From Sphingobium sp. CR2-8 (lineage in GTDB: Bacteria; Pseudomonadota; Alphaproteobacteria; Sphingomonadales; Sphingomonadaceae): a DNA stretch of 64,000 bases. Positions 1 through 8,550 of the stretch are shown here, piece by piece. The stretch's first letter is position 1, and the number at the start of each line of letters is the position of its first letter. The position numbers were made by a program, and so were the translations under genes. The stretch covers positions 2,544,501 to 2,608,500 of the forward strand of contig NZ_JAYKZY010000002.1 in NCBI RefSeq assembly GCF_035818615.1. The letters are read 5' to 3'. The notes beneath the pieces were generated by a model. That model was not told where the DNA came from and searched no databases. It saw only the letters and a list, made by a program, of their open reading frames with translations.

Positions 1-738
1 GTCGGGCGATCCCAGCGGCGCGACCGCCTTGCCGCCCACGGTGACGCTCAGCGCCTGGGGGCGACCGGTCAGGATCATCGGTCCCTTGGCAGTGGTAGGC
101 AGGGTGAAGCTCTCGCCCTTCTTCATCAAGCCGTCCTTCAACCGCTCGCCCGCCTCGTCATAGATGCGCAGCCACACATCGTCGACGGCGGTGAACACCA
201 CCGGCTGCGCGGCGGGCGCAACGGGCGCGGGCGTACCGGCGGGGCGCGCGGCGTCGCCGCCTGCCTTGCCCTGCGCCTGATCCTGCGCGATCTGCTCGGC
301 CGTCGGCGGCGTCAGCAACTGCGTGCGCCAGATCGTGAAGCCCGCGATCAGCACCACGACGATCAGCGCGGCGGTCCAGGCCAGCGCGCGTGAAGGCACA
401 CGCGCCGGATCGACCGGCTCGAACGCTTCGTAGCGCGCGCCCATGTCGCTATTATGCACGCCATGGCGGACCTGCGCGGCGATCTCCACCTCGTCCAGGT
501 CGACCGCGCGGGCATAGGCGCGCGCAAAGCCCACCGCATAGGGAATGCCGGGCAGCGCGGCATAATCGTCCCGCTCCACCGCATCCAACTGACGCACGGC
601 GATGCGCGTGCGCGTCGCCACATCCTGAATTGAAAGGCCCTGCGCCTCCCGCGCGGCGCGCAACTTCGCACCGGGGGTTGAAGGCTGCGCTTCCGACGCT
701 TCGATGGCGTCGGCTGGGGTTTCTGCTTCGTCTGCCAT
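1..738 (-). CDS. RodZ-like HTH / DUF4115 membrane protein (partial, C-terminus off the left edge)
   Basis: Reading from the ATG at 738 the frame stays open to base 1, giving 246 codons without a stop, so the 3' end lies outside the window. The product starts with a low-complexity acidic stretch, then a RodZ-type helix-turn-helix domain (about residues 22-90, with the family pattern LRAAREAQGLSIQDVA), one transmembrane helix (about 118-137), a Pro/Ala-rich periplasmic linker, and the start of a DUF4115-type beta domain (VWLRIYDEAGERLKDG). This is the architecture of RodZ, the protein that links MreB to the cell-wall machinery. In sphingomonads these proteins are often annotated only as helix-turn-helix or DUF4115 proteins. 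The role in cell shape is inferred from the family. Confidence 0.85.
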   Translation of the reverse strand, partial: MADEAETPADAIEASEAQPSTPGAKLRAAREAQGLSIQDVATRTRIAVRQLDAVERDDYAALPGIPYAVGFARAYARAVDLDEVEIAAQVRHGVHNSDMGARYEAFEPVDPARVPSRALAWTAALIVVVLIAGFTIWRTQLLTPPTAEQIAQDQAQGKAGGDAARPAGTPAPVAPAAQPVVFTAVDDVWLRIYDEAGERLKDGLMKKGESFTLPTTAKGPMILTGRPQALSVTVGGKAVAPLGSPD

Positions 739-812
739 GCTGCTCCGCGACCTTTATGGGTCGGCCTTGTCTCATTGCGGGACGTGCGTTGTCAACGCCG
801 CGTCCGCCCGTT

Positions 813-3086
813 TCAACCCAGTTCGATATTCCGTTCCACCGCCCATGCGGTCAAGCGCGAGCGAATGTCGATCATTCCGCCATCCAGCATCTCGCGCATC
901 ACCGCCCGCAATTCCTCCGCATCGATCGCGCGGATCATCGCCTTGACCGGGCCGACCGACGCCGGTGTGATCGACAATCGCCGGACGCCCAGGCCGATGA
1001 GCGCCATCGCCTCCAGCGTGCGCCCACCCATTTCGCCGCACACGCCGACCGGCACGTGATAGTCGTGGCAGGTCCGCACCACCCGATCCAGGAAGCGCAA
1101 TATGGCGATGCTCAGCCAGTCGTAGCGCTCGGCCAACTTGGGATGGGCGCGATCGGCGGCGAACAGGAATTGGGTCAGGTCGTTGGTGCCGATCGACAGG
1201 AAATCGAGCTTGGGCAGCAACAGGTCCAGCACCTCGGCCAGCGCGGGCACTTCCAGCATCGCGCCATATTTGACCGCGATCGGCAGCTTCTTCTTCTGCG
1301 ACACCAGCCATTCGCGCTGATGCTCGACCAGCGCGCGCGCCTGTTCATATTCCCACGGTTCCGACACCATCGGGAACATCACATAGAGCATCTTGCCCGC
1401 CGCCGCCTCCAGCAGCGCGCGCGCCTGCGCCTTCATCAGCGCGTCGCGATCCAGCGCCAGCCGCAGCGCGCGCCAGCCCATCGCCGGATTATCCTCATGC
1501 TCGTCATCGTCGCGCTGCATATAGGGCAACGCCTTGTCCCCACCGATGTCGACCGTGCGGAAGATGACGGGGCGGTCCCCCGCCGCATCCAGCACATCCT
1601 TGTAAAGCCGCTGCTGCTTCTCGCGCTGCGGCAGCGTCGCCGACACCAGGAACTGGAATTCGGTGCGGAACAGCCCGATGCCGTCCGCGCCGACCAGGTC
1701 CAGCGCCTGCGCATCCTCGCGCAGCCCGGCGTTCACCATCAGCTCCACCCGCTGCCCGTCCGCCGTGACCGACGGCAGGTCGCGCATCGCGACGAACTCC
1801 GCGCGGCGCTTCTGCGTCACGTGCAGCTTCGTCTCGAACGCCTCTTCCATGTCGGCGGTCGGGCGAATCAGCACAGAATTGGCGCCCACATCCATCAGCA
1901 CCAGGTCGCCTTCGTTCACCAGATGGCGGATATCGCGCACCCGGCCCAGCACCGGCACGCCCATGGCGCGCGCGACGATGGTGACATGGGCGGTCAGCGA
2001 CCCTTCCTCCAGGATCACGCCCTTCAACCGGCGCCGGTCATATTCCAGCAGTTCCGCCGGGCCCAGGTTGCGCGCGATCAGTATCGCGTCCTGCCGCAAC
2101 CCCATCTGCGCCGCGGTGCCCAACTGCCCCGACACGATGCGCAACAGCCGGTTCGCCAGATCCTCCAGGTCGTGCATCCGGTCGGACAGCAGCGGATCGT
2201 CGATCTGCCGCATCCGCATCCGCGTGCGCTGCTGCACCCGCTCGATCGCCGCTTCCGCCGTCAGGCCGCTGTCGATCGCCTCGTTGATGCGCCGCGTCCA
2301 GCCCTCGTCATAGGCGAACATCTTGTAGGTTTCGAGCACCTCCTGATGCTCGCCCTCCATGCCGAACTCGGCCGCGCCGGTCATCCGGTCGATCTGCTCG
2401 CGCATCTTGGCGAAGGCGGAAATGACGCGCTGCCGTTCGGCTTCCGTATCCTCCGCCACCGTATGTTCGACATGAACGCGCGGCTGGTGGAACACGACAT
2501 GGCCCCGCGCCATGCCCATGACCAGCTGCAACCCGGTCAGCATGGTGGTGCCCGTGTCCGTCACGCGCATGTCGGTCGGCCCGTCATCGGCCAGTTCGGC
2601 GTTCGCGATCAGCTCCGACATCACCATGGCGACGGTCTGGAGCGCCTCGATCTCCACCTCTTCATATTTGCGCGGATCGGCATGCTGCACGCACAGGACA
2701 CCGATCGCCCGCTCGCGCCGCACGATCGGCACGCCCGCGAAACTGTGGAACAATTCCTCGCCGGTTTCGGGCCGATAGGAAAAATCGGGATGCGACGCCG
2801 CCTCGTCCAGGTTCAGCGTCTCCACATTGGTGGCGATCAGGCCGACCAGCCCCTCGCCCTTCGCCATGCGGGTGACATGCACCGCCTCCTGCTTCAGCCC
2901 GCGCGTCGCGAACAATTCCAGCACGCCCTCGCGCACCAGATAGATGGAGCAGACCTCGCTCGACAGCGATTCGCCGATGATCTCCACCACCTTGTTCAGC
3001 TTGGCCTGTGCGCTGTTGCGCGCGGCCATGACCTCCTGCAGGCGGATCAGGATCTGGCGGGCGGCGGCGGCGGGTGTGCTGGGCAT
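813..3086 (-). CDS. ptsP: Phosphoenolpyruvate--protein phosphotransferase PtsP (EI-Ntr)
   Basis: 757 residues, the usual length of the GAF-containing enzyme I of the nitrogen PTS. An N-terminal GAF domain spans about residues 15-160 and is followed by the HPr-binding helical region. The phosphohistidine site is His367 in LTAHVTIVARAMGVPVLG. The C-terminal PEP-binding barrel includes FRTVDIGGDKALP, SIGTNDLTQF and the catalytic Cys683 in GVCGEMGG. The enzyme transfers phosphate from PEP to HPr in the cytoplasm. HPr and an EIIA are encoded about 33 kb away in this window, and no sugar permease is present, so the relay is probably purely regulatory. The GAF domain suggests control by a small molecule such as glutamine, as known for EI-Ntr. 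The gene is transcribed away from the aminotransferases; the start has no obvious Shine-Dalgarno sequence. Confidence 0.95.
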   Translation of the reverse strand: MPSTPAAAARQILIRLQEVMAARNSAQAKLNKVVEIIGESLSSEVCSIYLVREGVLELFATRGLKQEAVHVTRMAKGEGLVGLIATNVETLNLDEAASHPDFSYRPETGEELFHSFAGVPIVRRERAIGVLCVQHADPRKYEEVEIEALQTVAMVMSELIANAELADDGPTDMRVTDTGTTMLTGLQLVMGMARGHVVFHQPRVHVEHTVAEDTEAERQRVISAFAKMREQIDRMTGAAEFGMEGEHQEVLETYKMFAYDEGWTRRINEAIDSGLTAEAAIERVQQRTRMRMRQIDDPLLSDRMHDLEDLANRLLRIVSGQLGTAAQMGLRQDAILIARNLGPAELLEYDRRRLKGVILEEGSLTAHVTIVARAMGVPVLGRVRDIRHLVNEGDLVLMDVGANSVLIRPTADMEEAFETKLHVTQKRRAEFVAMRDLPSVTADGQRVELMVNAGLREDAQALDLVGADGIGLFRTEFQFLVSATLPQREKQQRLYKDVLDAAGDRPVIFRTVDIGGDKALPYMQRDDDEHEDNPAMGWRALRLALDRDALMKAQARALLEAAAGKMLYVMFPMVSEPWEYEQARALVEHQREWLVSQKKKLPIAVKYGAMLEVPALAEVLDLLLPKLDFLSIGTNDLTQFLFAADRAHPKLAERYDWLSIAILRFLDRVVRTCHDYHVPVGVCGEMGGRTLEAMALIGLGVRRLSITPASVGPVKAMIRAIDAEELRAVMREMLDGGMIDIRSRLTAWAVERNIELG

Positions 3087-3247
3087 GGGAACGGGCTATC
3101 AGATTGCGCCCCGGCTTTCCAAGGCGTTTCCTATGACCGGCCCAGCATTATTATCGAGCAGAGCTTATTTGCATGGGGGAAACATTCTATAAATTCGTCA
3201 AGCAGTCTGAATGCCCGCCCACGGGCACGCAGGGAGGAATAGATAGC

Positions 3248-4408
3248 ATGGCACCGCAACTCGACCCGAATATGGAACAGGACCTGATCGATCGCGGCTA
3301 TTCGCGCCGCCAGCTGGCAAAGGTTGCGGCTCTGCTGGGCGCGGGCGCCGCGGCCCTGCATGTCGGCGGCGCGGGCGCACAGCAAGCGGCGAAGGCGAAG
3401 GCAGGCGCGGTGCAGATCGGCGCCAACGAATGCTGGACCGGCCCCTTCCCCATCGCGGCGGAGGCCGCGTTCAAGCTGGTGCGGGAAGGCAATCGCTACG
3501 AACCGGACAATGAACATCAAAAACTGTTCGAAGCCGTTTCGGCCGTCGAAGGCATGCCGGTCGATCGCATCGTCGCCTGGCCCGGATCGTCCGATCCGCT
3601 GAGCCGTGTCGCAATCGCCTATGCCTCGCCCACGCGCGGCATCGTGACCGCCGATCCGACCTACGAAGCCCTCTGGCGCACCGCCGACTGGCTGGGCGCC
3701 CCGCTCAAGAAAGTGCCGCTGACGAAGGATTACGCCCACGATGTGAAAGCGATGCTCGCGGCCGATCCGAATGCGGGCGTCTACTATATCTGTTCGCCCA
3801 ACAATCCGACCGGCACCGTGACGCCTGTCGCCGACATCGAATGGCTGGCCAACAACAAGCCCAAGGACGCGATCCTGGTCGTCGACGAAGCCTATATCCA
3901 CTGGGTCGACGGCCCCAACGCCGCCAAGCTGGCCGCAACCCGCGACGATGTGCTCATCCTGCGCACTTTCTCCAAATTGTTCGGCATGGCGGGCATGCGC
4001 CTGGGTCTCACCTTCGCGTCGCCCAAGCTCATGGAAAAGATGATGCGCTATGACGGCATGCAGGTCACCTGGATGCTGCCGATGGCCGCCGTCGCGTGCG
4101 GCACCGTCTCCGTCGCGCAGGCCGACCTCATCAAGGCGCGCCGCGCCGAAATGAACGCCGCCCGCGAAAAGTCGGTCAGCCACCTCAAGGCCAAGGGGAT
4201 CAAGGTCATCCCCGGCAGCCACGCGAACATGTTCATGGTCGACTGGGGCACCAAGTCCGCCAAGGAGATGCAGGCCGCCCTGCTCGCCGCCAATGTGCAG
4301 ATCGGCCGCAACTGGCCGATCTGGCCGACCGTCTCGCGCGTGTCGGTCGGTTCGATGAGCGAGATGGAAGCCTTCAACGCGGCCATCGACAAGGTGTGGA
4401 AGGCCTGA
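3248..4408 (+). CDS. Tat-signal PLP-dependent aminotransferase (HisC-like), copy 1
   Basis: 386 residues. I chose the ATG at 3248 because a strong GGAGG lies 10 nt upstream. The frame is open further upstream, but that extension has no ribosome site. The N-terminus carries a twin-arginine motif (SRRQLAK, residues 19-25) followed by a hydrophobic Ala/Gly stretch, so the enzyme should be exported folded with its cofactor. Fold-type I aminotransferase landmarks are visible: NNPTG (185-189), the pyridine-binding Asp213 in VVDEAY, the Schiff-base Lys243 in TFSKLFGMAGMRLG, and a C-terminal SRVSVG arginine. It resembles histidinol-phosphate aminotransferases, but a periplasmic location makes histidine synthesis unlikely; the substrate is unknown. 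A close paralogue follows directly. Confidence 0.87.
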   Translation: MAPQLDPNMEQDLIDRGYSRRQLAKVAALLGAGAAALHVGGAGAQQAAKAKAGAVQIGANECWTGPFPIAAEAAFKLVREGNRYEPDNEHQKLFEAVSAVEGMPVDRIVAWPGSSDPLSRVAIAYASPTRGIVTADPTYEALWRTADWLGAPLKKVPLTKDYAHDVKAMLAADPNAGVYYICSPNNPTGTVTPVADIEWLANNKPKDAILVVDEAYIHWVDGPNAAKLAATRDDVLILRTFSKLFGMAGMRLGLTFASPKLMEKMMRYDGMQVTWMLPMAAVACGTVSVAQADLIKARRAEMNAAREKSVSHLKAKGIKVIPGSHANMFMVDWGTKSAKEMQAALLAANVQIGRNWPIWPTVSRVSVGSMSEMEAFNAAIDKVWKA

Positions 4409-4423
4409 CCGTCCACTCAAACT

Positions 4424-4489
4424 GTTCCCCGGCGCAGGCCGGGGCCCAGATTCGACCGTGGAACTGGACCCCGGCCTGCGCCGGGGAAC
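4424..4489. repeat. REP-like palindrome, family A (copy 1)
   Basis: Two oppositely oriented arms of about 24 nt, GTTCCCCGGCGCAGGCCGGG and its inverted copy ending GCCGGGGAAC, flank a short variable centre. Each arm also contains its own small palindrome. At least six more copies occur between genes in this window (7503, 12327, 22138, 29074, 36991 and 39163), always outside coding sequence. Confidence 0.85.
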
Positions 4490-4539
4490 GCCCAAGCAAA
4501 GCTGCTCCACAGCCATAAAAGAAATTCCATAAAATCTCA

Positions 4540-4586
4540 GGCGGCGCATTGTGGAAATGCGCCGCCTCTTCGTTTCTCTCCTGTGA
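4540..4586 (+). terminator. GC-rich hairpin followed by a T-rich tract between the two aminotransferase genes
   Basis: GGCGGCGCATT (4540-4550) pairs perfectly with AATGCGCCGCC (4556-4566) around a 5-nt loop and is followed by TCTTCGTTTCTCTC. It can act as the terminator of the first aminotransferase. Because it lies only about 50 nt before the second gene's ATG, it could also act as an attenuator in that gene's leader. Confidence 0.55.
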
Positions 4587-4617
4587 CTGATGCCATCGCA
4601 GACAGGGGACGGACGAC

Positions 4618-5784
4618 ATGACCATGATGCTGACCAAGGACGCCAAGGAAGACATGATCGAGCGCGGCTATTCGCGCCGCCAACTGGGTGAAATCACCGC
4701 GCTCCTGGGCGCGGGCGTCGCCGCCAGCTCGCTGCTGGGCGGCAGCGCGATGGCGCAGCAGCAGGCCGCGCGCGGCGTCAAGGGCGCGGTGCGCATCGGT
4801 TCCAACGAATGCTGGACCGGCCCCTTCCCCTCGGGCGTGCAGGCCGCCGCCGAAGCCGCCTCGTTCGGCAACTGGTACGACCCCGACAACTACAAGGGCG
4901 ACCTCATCAAGACCGTCGCTTCGGTCGAGGGCATCCCCGAAGCGCAGGTCATGCCTTGGCCCGGCTCGGGCGGTCCGCTGGTCAGCATCGTGGCGGCCTA
5001 TTGCTCGCCGACCAAGGGTCTGGTGACCGCCGATCCGACCTTTGAATCCGCCTGGCGCACCGCCGACTATATGAAGGCCCCCATTGCCAAGGCGCCTCAG
5101 GCGATCGGCAAGGGCCATGACGTGAAGGCCATGCTGGCCGCCAATCCGAACGCCGGCCTCTATTATATCTGCACGCCCAACAACCCGACCGGCACCATCA
5201 CCCCGCTGGCCGACATCAAGTGGCTGCTGGACAACAAGCCTGCCGACTCCATGCTGCTGGTGGACGAAGCCTATATCCACTTCTCCGAAGCCCCCAGCGC
5301 CGCGACGCTCATCGGCACCCGCAAGGACATCATCGTCATGCGGACCTTCTCGAAGCTGTTCGGCATGGCGGGCGTCCGCCTCGGCCTCACCTTCGCCGAC
5401 CCCGAAGTGCAGAAGCGCATCTCGCTCTTCGGCCCCTCGGCCGGTGGCCTCGCCATCACCGCCATGCATTGCGGCAATGCGGTCTACAAGGAAGCCGCCC
5501 TCATCAAGGCGCGTCGCGCCGAAATGATCGGCAATCGCGAAGAAACCATCGCATGGCTGACCAAGAAGGGCCTGGAAGTCCATCCCGGCAGCCAGGCGAA
5601 CATGTTCATGGTCGACTGGAAGAAGCCGGCCAAGGAGATGCAGGCCGCCCTTCTGGCGTCGCCGGAAAAGGTGCAGATCGGCCGCAACTGGCCGATCTGG
5701 CCCACCGTCTCGCGCGTGACCGTCGGGTCCGCCGACGACATGGCCAAGTTCCGCGCCGCCGTGGACAAGGTCTACAAGGCGTAA
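4618..5784 (+). CDS. Tat-signal PLP-dependent aminotransferase (HisC-like), copy 2
   Basis: 388 residues, clearly a paralogue of the gene just upstream: the same twin-arginine motif (SRRQLGE, residues 19-25) and the blocks NECWTGPFP, VTADPTF, CTPNNPTGT, LLVDEAYIHF and RTFSKLFGMAGVRLGL, with the Schiff-base lysine at position 246. The ATG at 4618 is preceded by AGGGGACGG; a second ATG lies two codons later. As for copy 1, export through Tat as a folded, PLP-loaded enzyme is inferred from the signal. The N-terminal segment before the twin arginines, IERGYSRRQLGEI, is nearly the same as in copy 1, which suggests duplication and not independent acquisition. The substrate is not predictable from the sequence. 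Confidence 0.87.
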   Translation: MTMMLTKDAKEDMIERGYSRRQLGEITALLGAGVAASSLLGGSAMAQQQAARGVKGAVRIGSNECWTGPFPSGVQAAAEAASFGNWYDPDNYKGDLIKTVASVEGIPEAQVMPWPGSGGPLVSIVAAYCSPTKGLVTADPTFESAWRTADYMKAPIAKAPQAIGKGHDVKAMLAANPNAGLYYICTPNNPTGTITPLADIKWLLDNKPADSMLLVDEAYIHFSEAPSAATLIGTRKDIIVMRTFSKLFGMAGVRLGLTFADPEVQKRISLFGPSAGGLAITAMHCGNAVYKEAALIKARRAEMIGNREETIAWLTKKGLEVHPGSQANMFMVDWKKPAKEMQAALLASPEKVQIGRNWPIWPTVSRVTVGSADDMAKFRAAVDKVYKA

Positions 5785-5810
5785 GCATTTCCACCAGGTC
5801 ACGAAGGCAG

Positions 5811-5838
5811 GGGCGTCCGGGTAACCGGGCGCCCTTTT
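5811..5838 (+). terminator. Intrinsic terminator after the second aminotransferase
   Basis: GGGCGTCCGG (5811-5820), loop GTAA, CCGGGCGCCC (5825-5834), then TTTT. This is a ten-base-pair stem with one G-T wobble, 27 nt after the stop codon. Confidence 0.75.
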
Positions 5839-5920
5839 CCTGTGGCGCATGCGGCCGCTTTTCACCCGCGCCACGATCCTCTAGATACCGCCGCCCCACC
5901 TTCCGGAGCGCCGACGAGCG

Positions 5921-7369
5921 ATGAAGACCCTGCTGGCCACCACCCTGCCCCTCCTGGCACTGATCGCGGCCCCCGCGCGCGCCGCGCCGCAACAGGGCGA
6001 CCAGATGATCCGCCATGTGTCGATCATCGACGTCGAACAGGGCCGGACCAAACCTGATCAGGCGGTCGTCTGGCGCGGCGCGGATATCGTCGCCGTCGGC
6101 CCGGACAAGGCCATCGCCAGGGCCTGGCGCACATCCGGCACGATAGAGGGCAAGGGCCGCTTCCTCATCCCCGCGCTGTGGGACATGCACGTCCATTTCG
6201 GCGGCGGCCCCGCTCTCATAGAGGAGAACAAGGCCCTCCTCCCCCTCTATGTCGCCCATGGCATCACGACGGTGCGCGACTGTTCGGGCGATCTGCCCGA
6301 CGACGTCCTCGCCTGGCGCGGGGAGATCGCCAACGGCACGCTGTTCGGTCCCCGCCTCCTCACCTCCGGCGCAAAGATCGAGGGGATCGCCCCGGTCTGG
6401 AAAGGCACGATAGAGGTCGGCAGCAAGGCTGATGTCGACGCCGCCCTCACCCGCCTGCAACAGCGCGACCATGTCGATTTCGTCAAGATCACCGACAGCA
6501 CGCTCAAGCCCGACCTGTTCCTCTATGCCGTCTCGCAGGCCAACGCGCGCGGCCTGCGCACCTCCGGCCATATCCCCATGGCGCTGACCGTGAGACAGGC
6601 GGTGGACGCGGGCATCAGCTCCATCGAGCATCTCGACTATGCCTATAAGGCAGGCGTGAAGGATGAAGCCGCCATCGCCGCCGATTTCGCCGCCGGGCGC
6701 ATCGACCGGGCGACGGCCAACGCCCGCATCGACGCCGGGTTCGACACCGCGACCGCCATGGCCGCCTATCGCGATTTCGCGCGCAAGGGCGTGTTCGTCA
6801 CCCCGACCCTCAACGGCAGCGGCATCCTCGCCTATCTCGACCGGGACGATCACGCCGCCGATCCCTATCTCGCCTATATCGGTCCGAAGCTGCGCAAGAC
6901 CTATGACTGGCGCGTCCAGCGCGCGGCGGGGGCCGATGCCGCCGCCATCGCCGCGCGCCACGATCATTTCACCCGCATGGCCGCGATCCCGCCCCTGCTG
7001 CAAAAGGCAGGCGTCACCCTGATCGCCGGGACCGACGCGGGCTTCCTCAACAGCTTCAACTATCCCGGCATCGGCCTGCACGACGAACTGTCGCTGTTCG
7101 TGAAGCAAGGCCTCACCCCCGCCCAGGCCCTGTCCGCCGCCACGCGCGCAGGCCCCGCCTGGTTCGGCCAGCTCGCCCGCTATGGCAGCGTCGATCCCGG
7201 CAAAGCCGCCGACCTCGTCCTGCTCGACCGCAATCCGCTCCGGGATATCGCCGCCACGCGCGCCATCCATCTGGTCGTGATGCGCGGCAAAACCTATGAT
7301 CGCGCGGCGCTGGACGCGATGCTGGCTGGTGTAAAGGCCAAGGTCACGGACTGGAACAAGGCCCCCTGA
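5921..7369 (+). CDS. Secreted metal-dependent amidohydrolase
   Basis: 482 residues with a Sec signal peptide (MKTLLATTLPLLALIAAPARA, cleaved around residue 21). The amidohydrolase superfamily signature is clear: the HxH metal pair His90/His92 in LWDMHVHFGG, later histidines in TSGHIPMAL and SSIEHLDYA, the catalytic Asp region in LIAGTDAGF, and the C-terminal composite sheet DPGKAADLVLLDRNPLRDI. It resembles periplasmic imidazolonepropionase/prolidase-like hydrolases, which cleave cyclic amides or dipeptides; the substrate here is unknown. It follows the aminotransferase terminator and probably has its own promoter. Confidence 0.9.
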   Translation: MKTLLATTLPLLALIAAPARAAPQQGDQMIRHVSIIDVEQGRTKPDQAVVWRGADIVAVGPDKAIARAWRTSGTIEGKGRFLIPALWDMHVHFGGGPALIEENKALLPLYVAHGITTVRDCSGDLPDDVLAWRGEIANGTLFGPRLLTSGAKIEGIAPVWKGTIEVGSKADVDAALTRLQQRDHVDFVKITDSTLKPDLFLYAVSQANARGLRTSGHIPMALTVRQAVDAGISSIEHLDYAYKAGVKDEAAIAADFAAGRIDRATANARIDAGFDTATAMAAYRDFARKGVFVTPTLNGSGILAYLDRDDHAADPYLAYIGPKLRKTYDWRVQRAAGADAAAIAARHDHFTRMAAIPPLLQKAGVTLIAGTDAGFLNSFNYPGIGLHDELSLFVKQGLTPAQALSAATRAGPAWFGQLARYGSVDPGKAADLVLLDRNPLRDIAATRAIHLVVMRGKTYDRAALDAMLAGVKAKVTDWNKAP

Positions 7370-7471
7370 TATTATCCACACTCCCGCCATGCGCGCAAAT
7401 GGCTGGTCTATCGCGCGAAAATGGAAGGCAAGCCCGCCATCTACGCGGTGGAAGTGGCGAAGGCGCCGTGA
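7370..7471 (+). pseudogene. Possible remnant reading frame directly after the amidohydrolase stop
   Basis: After the TGA at 7367-7369 the same frame continues for 33 sense codons to a second TGA at 7469-7471. The residues look like a real protein end (ARKWLVYRAKMEGKPAIYAV...). There is no convincing start codon or ribosome site of its own. It could be the 3' remnant of a deleted gene. The short length makes chance hard to exclude. Confidence 0.3.
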
Positions 7472-7502
7472 CGATGCGACAGTAATAGGTGTCGATGTAA
7501 AC

Positions 7503-7568
7503 GTTCCCCGGCGCAGGCCGGGGTCCAGTCCTGCGTTCCAAACTGGACCCCGGCCGTCGCCGGGGAAC
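7503..7568. repeat. REP-like palindrome, family A (copy 2)
   Basis: GTTCCCCGGCGCAGGCCGGG followed by an inverted arm ending CGCCGGGGAAC, between two convergently transcribed genes. Confidence 0.85.
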
Positions 7569-7582
7569 CGCCTCATTGCCTT

Positions 7583-8062
7583 TTAGGCGCTCGCCGTCGA
7601 CGTCTCGCTCAGCGCCTTAAACTGTTCCATCATCATGTCCCAACCGGGATGGAACCCCATCGCCTCATGCCGCGCCTTCGCTTCGGCATCCCAATGATGC
7701 GCCGTCGCGGTGAAGCGCGTGCCGCCATCGCCGTTCACATCCTCGTCGGCAAAGCTCCATACGGCCGTCATGAACGGCGTCTGCGGCACCCAGCCCGCCG
7801 CATAGGCGTCGGTCGTCACCACCCGCTCGCCCGGCACCACCTCCAGGAACACGCCCTCCATCGGCCCCGTCTCCTCGCCATCGGGGCCGAACATCTGCAC
7901 CGCGCTGCGCCCGCCGGGGCGCAGATCCTCCTCGATCACCTCGGCACGCCAGGGCTTGGGGCAGAACCATTCGTCCTTCAGGTCGGTCCACACCTTCCAG
8001 CAGATCGCACGCGGCGCGGCGATATGGCAGGTGACGGACAGGTCATGGCGCTCGTCACTCAT
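7583..8062 (-). CDS. SRPBCC / AHSA1-family protein
   Basis: 159 residues with the START/AHSA1 pattern: an N-terminal beta strand (LSVTCHIAAPRAICWKVWTD), the middle block GPMEGVFLEVVPGERVVTT, and a C-terminal helix (WDMMMEQFKALSE). Such single-domain proteins bind a hydrophobic ligand in a helix-grip cavity; their roles are poorly known. The ATG overlaps the last bases of the upstream VOC gene by 4 nt (ATGA), so it is translationally coupled as the last gene of a four-gene operon (DUF1428, VOC, VOC, SRPBCC). Confidence 0.85.
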   Translation of the reverse strand: MSDERHDLSVTCHIAAPRAICWKVWTDLKDEWFCPKPWRAEVIEEDLRPGGRSAVQMFGPDGEETGPMEGVFLEVVPGERVVTTDAYAAGWVPQTPFMTAVWSFADEDVNGDGGTRFTATAHHWDAEAKARHEAMGFHPGWDMMMEQFKALSETSTASA

Positions 8063-8550
8063 CCTGTCTCTCCGTCAAAGGCCGCCTGCATCGCGGCGGT
8101 GTCCAGCTTCTGCATCGTCATCATCGCGGCCATCATGCGGGCGATCGCCGCTTTGTCATCGCTATGATAATTGGCCATGATCCCCTGCGTCACCAGTTGC
8201 CAGGACAGGCCATATTTGTCCGTCACCCAGCCGCACGGCCCCGGCTTGCCGCCATCGCCGGTCAGCGCGTCATAATAGCGATCCAGTTCCGCCTGGTCAG
8301 CGCACGCGACCGACAGCGATATCGCCTCGTCAAAGGTGAATTGCGGACCACCGTTCAGCGCCTGATAGCTTTGCCCGAACAGGGTGAACTCGACCAGGAG
8401 CACGCTGCCGCCCGGCATCGGCGAGGGCGAGAGATTCTCTTGCGGATAATAGCTTATATGATCGACCGACCCGTCAAAGACCGCCGCATAATAGCGCGCC
8501 GCCTCCTCCGCCTGCCCGTCGAACCAGAGGCAGGGGGAAATCCTGCTCAT
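8059..8550 (-). CDS. VOC family protein (PhnB / 3-demethylubiquinone methyltransferase-like)
   Basis: 163 residues. The start was chosen at 8550, where ATG overlaps the upstream TGA by one base. Family features are ISPCLWFDGQAEEAARYYAAVF, FTLFGQSYQALNGGP, and the C-terminal pair of helices typical of the PhnB subgroup (CGWVTDKYGLSWQLV). These proteins adopt the glyoxalase/vicinal-oxygen-chelate fold; the named methyltransferase activity is an old annotation and is not supported by sequence. It is part of the tightly spaced 7.6-9.7 kb operon. Confidence 0.88.
   Translation of the reverse strand: MSRISPCLWFDGQAEEAARYYAAVFDGSVDHISYYPQENLSPSPMPGGSVLLVEFTLFGQSYQALNGGPQFTFDEAISLSVACADQAELDRYYDALTGDGGKPGPCGWVTDKYGLSWQLVTQGIMANYHSDDKAAIARMMAAMMTMQKLDTAAMQAAFDGETG

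Noticed and set aside
390..3242. A 950-codon open frame on the plus strand opposite ptsP
   Set aside because: Antisense to a full-length, motif-complete PtsP; it is rich in His, Arg and Gln with no recognisable domain, the usual mirror frame of high-GC genes.
3248..5784. Calling the two aminotransferases HisC for histidine synthesis
   Set aside because: Both carry Tat signals and no other his genes are near; similarity alone does not justify the name.
5606..7576. A 656-codon open frame opposite the amidohydrolase
   Set aside because: The plus-strand gene has a signal peptide and metal motifs; the antisense product is Gly/Asp-rich noise and crosses a repeat.
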